Part shown: one piece after another, positions 1 to 5,672 of the stretch | Layout of the letters: every line of letters starts with the position of its first letter | Numbering within the stretch: position 1 is the stretch's first letter | DNA from: an uncultured Clostridia bacterium | GTDB lineage: Bacteria > Bacillota > Clostridia > Christensenellales > CAG-314 | DNA: 9,764 nucleotides | Assembly (NCBI GenBank): GCA_934294965.1 | Contig: CAKRAM010000083.1 | Span: forward strand, 1-9,764 | Reading direction: 5' to 3' | The notes under the pieces: model-generated | The model's database searches: none | Told to the model about the DNA's origin: nothing | What the model saw: only the letters and a program-made list of their open reading frames with translations | Program-made: the position numbers and the translations under genes

Positions 1-215
1 GCCTAAACGGGCGTTTTACACCCAAAGCGATTGTCTCAAATGATCAAGACGAAGCGGAGGAAAAACAAAAAAGTTTGTCCGAAAAAAGCAGCGAAACCGA
101 AGAAAGCCAGCCCGAAGCTACTGCCGAAAGTCAATCGGCAGACGGAGTTTTGCAAAACGAAAACAGCCAAGCCGAACAAGACTCAACGTCAAACGGCATC
201 GAAAAGAAGGAATAA
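1..215 (+). CDS. 3' end of an unidentified protein with an acidic, low-complexity tail (partial)
   Basis: The frame with its first complete codon at base 3 stays open for 70 codons to a TAA at 213-215 and continues off the left edge, so only the C-terminus is visible. It begins LNGRFTPKAIVSND and then becomes almost entirely Glu, Gln, Ser, Ala, Thr and Asn, ending NGIEKKE. A tail of this kind is normally a disordered, charged extension after a folded domain. A strong terminator lies 77 bases after the stop, which supports this frame. An overlapping frame at 31-255 gives an implausible Lys/Arg-rich peptide and is rejected. The family cannot be told from the tail. The gene converges on the tadA operon. 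Confidence 0.7.
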   Translation, partial: LNGRFTPKAIVSNDQDEAEEKQKSLSEKSSETEESQPEATAESQSADGVLQNENSQAEQDSTSNGIEKKE

Positions 216-291
216 GCCTGCTTGTTGCCTTAAAAAATGTTTTGGAAGTAGTTGAAGAGTATCCGAAAAAACAGTTGTGAAAAATCATATA

Positions 292-326
292 AAAAACGGT
301 TTGAGAAAAACTCTCAAACCGTTTTT
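292..326 (+). terminator. Intrinsic terminator, probably bidirectional
   Basis: A perfect 10-bp stem CGGTTTGAGA / TCTCAAACCG encloses the loop AAAAC. It is flanked by an A-run on the left and a T-run on the right, which extend the pairing to about 15 bp. Read on the plus strand it ends the partial gene that stops at 215. The A-run gives a U-tract on the minus strand too, so it could also catch transcripts leaving tadA, although that gene ends about 325 bases away. Confidence 0.9.
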
Positions 327-650
327 GTTGAGTAAGCCAAACCGTGTGATATGTGTCATCGCGCGTGCCTGTTTGTTTTTGGAAATTTTGCAGTCGGAAA
401 AACGTTTTGAATATCAATGAACACATCCGGTCAAAAGAAAAATCGAAAACTATTGTGTTTGTTGAGTGTTATTGATGCAATTTGACCGACTATGAAACAA
501 AAACGTTAATGGTTTTTCTTTGTTTAGCCGAGCCTGTTTTCTCTCCGAAATGCGCAGGAATTGCACAAATCTGCACAAATTGACAGAGTGGTTTGCGCAA
601 CGAAAACAGCCACCGTGATGAAAAACAAAGGTCGGCAAAATCTCAACACG
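327..650. other. Intergenic stretch between convergent genes, nothing convincing
   Basis: This stretch separates the terminator of the left-edge gene from the tadA stop codon. I see no tRNA shape and no ORF with a ribosome binding site; the short frames here are low quality. Around 500-522 the minus strand reads AAAAAC, 7 bases, GTTTTTG. This AT-only hairpin could be a weak terminator for the tadA operon, but it would be poorly stable. Confidence 0.5.
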
Positions 651-1124
651 TTAAACGTTTGTTTGTTCTTGTTTGGGCAATCTTTTTTGATTGAAAAAAT
701 CCGTAAGCAATTTGGAGCATTGTTTTTCCAGCACGCCGCCGTGCAAAACAAGGTTGTGATTGAGCGTTGTGCCGATTGATTCGGCAAGATATACCGAGCC
801 TCTGCCCGAGAGGTCGTACGCGCCGAAATACACCGAGTAAACGCGCGCGTTGAAGCACGCTCCCAAACACATCACACACGGCTCCAAAGTTACGTACAGG
901 CGACAACCGCTAAGCCGCCAATCGCCGATTTTTTTGCAGGCGCGCTCAATGGCAAGCACTTCGGCATGAGCGACGGCGTTTTTGCTTTTGTTGCGCGTGT
1001 TGTGTGCGCGCGCGATAATTTTGCCATCCTTCACCACCACCGCGCCGATTGGCACTTCGTTGTTTTTTGCCGAAATTTGCGCTTGCTTTAGCGCGGCTTT
1101 CATAAATTTTTCGTGTTCGTTCAT
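651..1124 (-). CDS. tadA: tRNA-specific adenosine deaminase TadA
   Basis: Predicted to deaminate the wobble adenosine (A34) to inosine in tRNA-Arg(ACG) in the cytoplasm, letting one tRNA read several arginine codons. The 157-residue product has the zinc deaminase signature: HAE at 53-55 (His53 a zinc ligand, Glu55 the proton shuttle) and PCVMC at 82-86 (Cys83 and Cys86 as zinc ligands). The C-terminal half keeps the TadA pattern, with NHNLVLHGGVLEKQC followed by LLTDFF. Length is normal for the family. The ATG overlaps the TGA of the upstream glycosidase as ATGA, and no clear ribosome binding site is visible, so translation is probably coupled by reinitiation. It is the last gene of the dut operon. 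Other cytidine/guanine deaminases share the motifs, but the C-terminal pattern favours TadA. Confidence 0.95.
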   Translation of the reverse strand: MNEHEKFMKAALKQAQISAKNNEVPIGAVVVKDGKIIARAHNTRNKSKNAVAHAEVLAIERACKKIGDWRLSGCRLYVTLEPCVMCLGACFNARVYSVYFGAYDLSGRGSVYLAESIGTTLNHNLVLHGGVLEKQCSKLLTDFFNQKRLPKQEQTNV

Positions 1125-2860
1125 AGTTTGATTTGTTGGTTTAGTTTGTGAATAAGTTCCGGATCCACCTTCATAATTTTGCGGTCGTATGTAAGAAGTC
1201 CGTTTGTTTCGTCCTCTACGTCGGAAACTTGTGTGTAGACAGCCGCCGAAAGTCCTTTGGGAATTTGTTTGATAACATCCCTTGTGAAAAGTTTTTCTAT
1301 GCCTTGGTTAAATTCCTTTCTGGTTTTGAACTTTTTGTAGGCGTAAGTTTTGTTGGGATTGAAACAGTGGTTTGCGTCCTTGTAGCTGTATCCGCCGAAT
1401 TCCGTAAGGCAAACGGCGCGTTTTTTGTCTTTGCGAAGATGAACGGGACGGAAGTATCCGTGCATGCTGCAAATATCTCCGCCGCCCTGATCGTGCCAGC
1501 CGCTGGCGTGGTCCACCGTGCGAGTCGGATCGGTGTTCTTGGTGAACTCCGCAACTTGATTTGCGTCAAATTGTCCCCAAGCCTCGTTAAACGGAACCCA
1601 CATTGCAATGGAAACGCAATTGTACAAGGTGTCTATCATTTCGGCGTATTCCCGCATGAATGTTTCGCGGCTTTCGTCCGATTCGCGAGAGAAGCGCTTA
1701 TAGTTGTCGTCTTTAATTTTGTTTATGCCGATGTTTGGAAGAACAAGCGTTGTAAACAGGTTTTGCTTTGTGCCGCCGCTGGGCATATCCTGCCAAACCA
1801 GCATGCCGAGCCTATCGCAATGGTAGTACCACCGAAGCGTTTCAACTTTTATATGCTTGCGCAGCATGTTGAAACCGAGTTCTTTCATCGTAAGCACATC
1901 GGAAATAAGTGCGTCGTCCGAAGGTGCGGTGTACAAACCGTCACTCCAATAGCCTTGATCCAACAAACCGTTGTGAAAGTACGGCTTGTCGTTAAGCATA
2001 AGGCGCATATATTTGCCCACTTTGGCAACGGAAAACTTGCGCATTCCAAAGTAACTTTTTACGTAGTCTCGGCGAGAGATTATTTCCAAATCGTAAAGGT
2101 GAGGATTTTCCGGTGTCCAAGGAACAAATTTGCCGTCAGGGAAGTTGACGGAGATGGTGCCTTTTCCGTCCGACTTGCCAAGTTCATTGCCGTTTTCCAA
2201 CACGCGCACCGTTACCGGTTCGTCGAAATTGGTTGAAACTTGCACCGAAACCGATGCGTTTTGAAAATTTGGCGTAATTTTGAAAGAGGAAATATAGTGT
2301 TTGGGAACGCTTTCCAGCCACACCGTTTGCCAAATGCCGCTTTGAGGAGTGTACCACATTCCGCCGCGCTTTGTGGACTGCTTGCCGCAGGTGTAGAAGG
2401 ACGTATCGGTCACGTCGCGCACCTTTACAACCAGCGTGTTTTCTTCCTGCGCAAGGCTGGCTGTGACGTCCACCGTGAAGGGATTGTAGCCGCCCTCGTG
2501 ATGGCACAGGTAAACGTTGTTTACGTATACGTCGCAAATACTGTCCACCGCGCCGAAGTGCAAAAGCACAATGCCCTTATTGAAGTTTTTTGGCAAAGTG
2601 AACGTTGTTTTGTAAAACAAAAGTTCATGCGGTTTAAGTTGACGATTTACTCCGGAAAGAATAGATTCCGGCGAAAAAGGAACCAGAATTTTGCCTTGAA
2701 ATTCGGTGGGAACTTCCCCGTCGGAAACGATTGCGTAGTCCCACCACCCGTTAAGATTAAGATAACTGTCCCTGACCATTTGCGGACGAGGATATTCTTG
2801 CAGGGGCTTATCAGAAAGACACTCTCCCCAAACGGTTTTTTGAGAAATGAAATTTGTCAT
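1121..2860 (-). CDS. Glycoside hydrolase family 2 protein (beta-galactosidase/beta-glucuronidase-like)
   Basis: A retaining glycosidase of family GH2, 579 residues, with no signal peptide or membrane segment and therefore probably cytoplasmic. The N-terminal jelly-roll sugar-binding domain covers about 25-185 (NLNGWWDYAI; FGAVDSICDVYVNN; GGMWYTPQSGIWQTVWLE). The immunoglobulin-like domain covers about 190-285. The TIM barrel starts near 290 and contains the acid/base motif PFNEAWG (Glu426) and the nucleophile motif LTEFGG (Glu487). Both catalytic glutamates are present, so it should be active. It ends soon after the barrel, much shorter than LacZ and closer to the compact GH2 enzymes of gut bacteria. 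Substrate cannot be assigned from sequence. The ATG follows AAAGGAG by 11 bases and lies 6 bases after the dut stop; its end overlaps tadA. Its place between two housekeeping genes is unusual. Confidence 0.92.
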   Translation of the reverse strand: MTNFISQKTVWGECLSDKPLQEYPRPQMVRDSYLNLNGWWDYAIVSDGEVPTEFQGKILVPFSPESILSGVNRQLKPHELLFYKTTFTLPKNFNKGIVLLHFGAVDSICDVYVNNVYLCHHEGGYNPFTVDVTASLAQEENTLVVKVRDVTDTSFYTCGKQSTKRGGMWYTPQSGIWQTVWLESVPKHYISSFKITPNFQNASVSVQVSTNFDEPVTVRVLENGNELGKSDGKGTISVNFPDGKFVPWTPENPHLYDLEIISRRDYVKSYFGMRKFSVAKVGKYMRLMLNDKPYFHNGLLDQGYWSDGLYTAPSDDALISDVLTMKELGFNMLRKHIKVETLRWYYHCDRLGMLVWQDMPSGGTKQNLFTTLVLPNIGINKIKDDNYKRFSRESDESRETFMREYAEMIDTLYNCVSIAMWVPFNEAWGQFDANQVAEFTKNTDPTRTVDHASGWHDQGGGDICSMHGYFRPVHLRKDKKRAVCLTEFGGYSYKDANHCFNPNKTYAYKKFKTRKEFNQGIEKLFTRDVIKQIPKGLSAAVYTQVSDVEDETNGLLTYDRKIMKVDPELIHKLNQQIKL

Positions 2861-2866
2861 ACGCCG

Positions 2867-3343
2867 CTATTCTCCTTTGTCGGTTGAGCCTAATCCGCCT
2901 GTGCGAAGCGCGGTTGAGTCGTCGTCCTCGGTGAGCAGGTAACGAGTAAACACTCCCTGCGCAAAAGCCGTGCCTGCGTCTATGTGCAAAGTTTTGTCAC
3001 CTTCGTTGGTTATGCGGACAAAAATATGCCCTTCGTTGGGACTTTCGGCGTAGTCGGCGTCGATAATGCCCACCGTGTTGTTGAGCCGCAAACGAAATTT
3101 GAAACCCAAACCGCTCCTCGGATAAATCATCAAACACCAATCAGACGGCATAAGGGCGCGAATGCCGGTTGCAACCGTAGTTGTTTGACCGGGCAACAAA
3201 TCTATTGCCGACGGCGCAAAAAAGTCGTAACCTGCGCTTTTTGCCGTTGCGCGACGGGGCAAGATTATATCGTTGTACGTGTTTTGGTCGCCGAAATCGG
3301 CAAATTGCTCAAAACTGACTTTGCAAAATTTTGCGGCATTCAT
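2867..3343 (-). CDS. dut: dUTP diphosphatase (dUTPase), trimeric type
   Basis: Hydrolyses dUTP to dUMP and pyrophosphate, keeping uracil out of DNA and supplying dUMP for thymidylate synthesis. The 158-residue product carries the five motifs: 1, AKSAGYDFFAP (34-44); 2, PRSGLGFK (75-82); 3, VGIIDADY (91-98) with the predicted catalytic Asp95 and the uracil-facing Tyr98; 4, GTAFAQGVF (124-132); 5, RTGGLGST (147-154). The segment after motif 3 (SPNEGHIFVRITNEG) resembles the clostridial branch. The frame stays open upstream to 3472, but I start at 3343 because AAAGGAG stands 8 bases before this ATG, the protein then begins at normal family length, and a hairpin occupies the upstream part. It is the first gene of the dut-GH2-tadA operon. 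Confidence 0.94.
   Translation of the reverse strand: MNAAKFCKVSFEQFADFGDQNTYNDIILPRRATAKSAGYDFFAPSAIDLLPGQTTTVATGIRALMPSDWCLMIYPRSGLGFKFRLRLNNTVGIIDADYAESPNEGHIFVRITNEGDKTLHIDAGTAFAQGVFTRYLLTEDDDSTALRTGGLGSTDKGE
2871..2880 (-). promoter_or_regulatory. Ribosome binding site of the GH2 gene, inside the dut coding end
   Basis: ACAAAGGAGA on the minus strand encodes the last residues of dUTPase (Asp-Lys-Gly-Glu) and also serves as the Shine-Dalgarno site for the ATG at 2860. The same 10-mer precedes dut (3351-3360) and ftsH (7570-7579), so it is this genome's standard strong site. The arrangement makes GH2 translation depend on ribosomes finishing dut. Confidence 0.8.
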
Positions 3344-3386
3344 GTGAGTGTCTCCTTTGTGGAATTTGTGTGGAGTTTGGAACGGT

Positions 3387-3411
3387 GGATAACCGAAAGC
3401 GACGGTTATCC
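3387..3411 (-). promoter_or_regulatory. Perfect hairpin in the dut 5' leader
   Basis: GGATAACCG, a 7-base loop, then CGGTTATCC: a perfect 9-bp inverted repeat. It lies about 45 bases upstream of the dut start and within the roughly 150-base leader implied by the promoter at 3502-3530. No T-run follows on the minus strand, so it is not a simple terminator. It could be an mRNA-stabilising stem, a protein-bound RNA hairpin or a DNA operator. The structure is seen; the role is inference. Confidence 0.6.
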
Positions 3412-3501
3412 GACTGTTAAATTGAGATTTTGAGGTTGTTTGTTCCGCCGTCGTTTGGATAAAACGATACATACGGGCGAAAACAAATCCGATTTGTTAT
3501 T

Positions 3502-3530
3502 TTTATAGCGGTCGGGTGGTTTCACTGCAA
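3502..3530 (-). promoter_or_regulatory. Predicted sigma-A promoter of the dut-GH2-tadA operon
   Basis: On the minus strand, -35 TTGCAG (3525-3530), a 17-base spacer and -10 TATAAA (3502-3507). The spacer is ideal and the -10 matches 5 of 6; the -35 matches only its first three bases. Transcription would begin near 3495, giving a leader of about 150 bases. Confidence 0.5.
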
Positions 3531-3542
3531 GAGAGCGCGTGT

Positions 3543-3568
3543 AAAAAGCCGCCTTTGGGGCAATTGGC
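3543..3568 (-). terminator. Possible weak terminator after uvrC
   Basis: On the minus strand GCC-AATT-GCC-CCAAA-GGC-GGC is followed by TTTTT. The stem needs a 4-base bulge, so it is imperfect, but it is GC-rich, ends in a U-run and lies about 50 bases past the uvrC stop and just before the dut promoter. Confidence 0.4.
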
Positions 3569-3619
3569 GATTAGGAATTGAATCCATATCCGCATTTATT
3601 AAGCAAGTTTTGCGGCGCG

Positions 3620-5437
3620 CTACTCGTGCAAATACTCGTACAGTTTTTCCGCCGACGGTTTGGACATGCCCTTTACTGCGGCAATTTCGTCCACGGATGC
3701 GGATTTTAGGTTGTCCATCGTTTTGAAATGGCGAATAAGTTCTATACGGCGTTTTTCCCCTATGCCTTCCACGTCCTGCAAGGACGATTTTATGCTGTTT
3801 TTGTTGTGCAACTTGCGGAAATACGTAATGGCAAATCGGTGGGATTCGTCGCGGATGTTTATTAGCAAATTTAGCGCAAAACTGTTGCGCGGAAGGAAAA
3901 TAGGCTCGTGATTGTCCAACGTGTAAACAAGTTCCTCGCGCTTGGCAAGCGAAACCATTTGCACGCTTACGCCGCACTCCTCCATTGCTTGACGGGCGTA
4001 CTCCAACTGCCCCAAACCGCCGTCCACGACGATAAGGTCGGGAGTTTTGCCAAAGACGCCGTCGCCCTCCTTCATTTTGTTGAATCGGCGAGTAAGAACT
4101 TCCTTCATGCTGGCAAAGTCGTTTGCGCCTTCCACGGTGCGAATTTTGAACCGCCTGTACTGGGAAGCGTCCTTTTGACCGTTGGTGAAAACCACCATGC
4201 TGGCAACTTTGTCCACACCCTGAACGTTGGAGATATCGTAGCATTCCACGCGAGTGGGCATTTGTTTTAGGTGAAGCAACTCTTTAAGTTGCAACACCGC
4301 CCCGTGCGTTGTGTTGTATTTTTTGTCGATAGCCGTTTGACTTTTTGTAAGGTACTCCACCGCGTTGCGATAGGACATATCCACAAGGCGTTTTTTGTCC
4401 TGTTTTTGCGGACATTTTATCACGGTTTTTACGCCGGTGCTTTGCTCGATAACTTTTGCTACTTCTTCTTCGTCGTCCAAGCGGACGTTTGTGTAAATTT
4501 CTCCGCAAAGTTGAACGCTGTTGCAATATTCCGCCAAAAAACTGGAAAGCGTTTGCGCTTCGTCCAAAGCCGCGTCGGAAACGGCGATGTTGTCCGAATA
4601 GACAACCTTGCCACCGCGAATCATACAGTGGTTTACCACGCAGTTTTTTCCGTTGGAAGCCACGGCAAACATATCGTAATCCACAAATTTGTTCAAAACA
4701 ACTATGCGTTGCTGGGCAATTTTGTCGATGAGAGCAAGATATTTTTTGTAGGTGAGGGCTTGCTCGTACAGCATTTTGTCCGAAGCGTCCGTCATTTTTT
4801 GAGTGAGGATTTGTTTAACTTCGGTGTCGTCTCCCTGCAAAAAACGAATTGCTTTGGCAACTATTTGATTGTACTGCTCCTTTGTTACGTTGCCTATGCA
4901 AGGTGCGCAGCATCTTCCGATGTGGTAGTTAAGGCAGGGGCGAAAGTTTTTGGGCAGTTTGTCCAAGTTGTAGTTGCAAGTCACCGTTGGAAAAACCGAA
5001 CCCAAAATATCCAAGAAAGACTTAACTCCTCCCTGCGTAAGCGGACCGAAATAGCGGCAGTTGTCCTTTTGCAAACGACGCGTACCCACAAACTTTGGAA
5101 ATTTTGCCGAAAGGTTGACTTTGATATACGGATACTGCTTGTCGTCTTTTAGCAAAATGTTGTAGGGAGGCGTGTGCTTTTTTATGAGCGTGTTTTCCAA
5201 ACTTAACGCGTCGGTTTCGCTGGCGGTGATAATGTAGCGAAAATCGGCAACGTGACTCAGCATAGCCAGCACTTTTTCCGACTTGTTGCCTGAAGCGTGA
5301 AAATACTGTCGAACGCGGTTTTTAAGCACTTTGGCTTTTCCCACGTACAAAATGTTGCCGTCTAAGTCCAACATAATGTACACGCCCGGTTCGGCGGGTA
5401 AATTGTTAAGTTTTGTTTTTAGGTCTACGTTGAACAT
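3620..5437 (-). CDS. uvrC: Excinuclease ABC subunit C (UvrC)
   Basis: The nuclease of nucleotide excision repair, making the 3' and 5' incisions once UvrA and UvrB have marked damaged DNA. The 605-residue product is standard length. The GIY-YIG nuclease is at about 12-95 (GVY 18-20, YVG 31-33, Arg41, Glu81). A cysteine cluster CLNYHIGRCCAPC follows at 168-180. The UVR helix pair that contacts UvrB is at about 205-240. The RNase H-like nuclease spans about 380-540 with Asp401 (ECYDISN), Asp472 (VVDGG) and His533 (ESHRF). Tandem helix-hairpin-helix motifs lie at about 553-605 (VEGIG; VKGMS). The frame is open upstream to 5521, but its promoter lies inside that extension and the homologous region begins at 5437. 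No good Shine-Dalgarno precedes this ATG. No LexA-type box was seen. Confidence 0.97.
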   Translation of the reverse strand: MFNVDLKTKLNNLPAEPGVYIMLDLDGNILYVGKAKVLKNRVRQYFHASGNKSEKVLAMLSHVADFRYIITASETDALSLENTLIKKHTPPYNILLKDDKQYPYIKVNLSAKFPKFVGTRRLQKDNCRYFGPLTQGGVKSFLDILGSVFPTVTCNYNLDKLPKNFRPCLNYHIGRCCAPCIGNVTKEQYNQIVAKAIRFLQGDDTEVKQILTQKMTDASDKMLYEQALTYKKYLALIDKIAQQRIVVLNKFVDYDMFAVASNGKNCVVNHCMIRGGKVVYSDNIAVSDAALDEAQTLSSFLAEYCNSVQLCGEIYTNVRLDDEEEVAKVIEQSTGVKTVIKCPQKQDKKRLVDMSYRNAVEYLTKSQTAIDKKYNTTHGAVLQLKELLHLKQMPTRVECYDISNVQGVDKVASMVVFTNGQKDASQYRRFKIRTVEGANDFASMKEVLTRRFNKMKEGDGVFGKTPDLIVVDGGLGQLEYARQAMEECGVSVQMVSLAKREELVYTLDNHEPIFLPRNSFALNLLINIRDESHRFAITYFRKLHNKNSIKSSLQDVEGIGEKRRIELIRHFKTMDNLKSASVDEIAAVKGMSKPSAEKLYEYLHE

Positions 5438-5493
5438 GTTTAAGAATATAATTTTGAGGCAAAAATGCCGATCAAGTTGTCGTTTACCGTTTA

Positions 5494-5521
5494 AGTATAT
5501 CACATTTGACGATAAAATCAA
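5494..5521 (-). promoter_or_regulatory. Predicted extended -10 promoter of uvrC
   Basis: On the minus strand, -35 TTGATT (5516-5521), a 16-base spacer and -10 TATACT (5494-5499), preceded by TGA, which gives the extended -10 TG element. Transcription would start near 5487, about 50 bases before the uvrC ATG at 5437. This placement excludes the longer uvrC reading frame as the real start. Confidence 0.6.
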
Positions 5522-5535
5522 ACAATAGAGTTTAT

Positions 5536-5611
5536 TTAGGCGGTGTCAATTTGAACCTTTCGTGGCGAAGTGCGCAACTAAACGCCGCAATACGTCGTTA
5601 TCGTCGCTCGC
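5536..5611 (-). repeat. 76-bp intergenic repeat, copy A
   Basis: Aligns without gaps to 8092-8167 with 57 of 76 identical bases (hand count, 75%). It fills the gap between the ftsH terminator (5622-5653) and the uvrC promoter. On the minus strand it encodes a peptide resembling that of the other copy: TASDDND, then RRL, then ATKGSN before a stop. Both copies have the same orientation relative to the neighbouring minus-strand genes. No transposase or clear terminal inverted repeat accompanies it. Confidence 0.65.
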
Positions 5612-5621
5612 TGTTTGGGTA

Positions 5622-5653
5622 TAAAACAAAAGCGGCAAGAAAATTCTTGCCGC
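5622..5653 (-). terminator. Intrinsic terminator of ftsH
   Basis: On the minus strand GCGGCAAGAA pairs perfectly with TTCTTGCCGC (10 bp, AATT centre; 5632-5653) and is followed by TTTTGTTTTAT. It begins 20 bases after the ftsH stop codon. Confidence 0.95.
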
Positions 5654-5672
5654 AAATTGTTTGTTATAATCA

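Noticed and set aside
31..255. Plus-strand frame giving a Lys/Arg-rich 74-residue peptide
   Set aside because: It is the +1 shadow of the Glu/Gln-rich tail in the frame ending at 215; it has no ribosome binding site and its composition is an artefact of the GAA/AAA-rich codons.
158..614. Direct repeat AACGAAAACAGCCA in the left-edge tail and near 600
   Set aside because: One 14-base match in A-rich sequence is compatible with chance and the flanks do not align.
1148..2236. 362-codon plus-strand frame
   Set aside because: Exactly in register opposite the GH2 gene, whose catalytic motifs are intact; it is open only because TTA, CTA and TCA codons are absent from GH2.
3344..3472. N-terminal extension of dut
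   Set aside because: It contains the leader hairpin and has no ribosome binding site at its ATG, whereas 3343 has a strong one and yields normal family length.
4271..5152. 293-codon plus-strand frame
   Set aside because: In-register antisense of uvrC; no family motifs and no ribosome binding site.
5438..5521. N-terminal extension of uvrC
   Set aside because: The promoter -10 lies inside it, and UvrC homology starts at MFNVDLKTKL.
5460..5540. LexA/SOS box upstream of uvrC
   Set aside because: No GAAC-N4-GTTC-type dyad was found in the promoter region.
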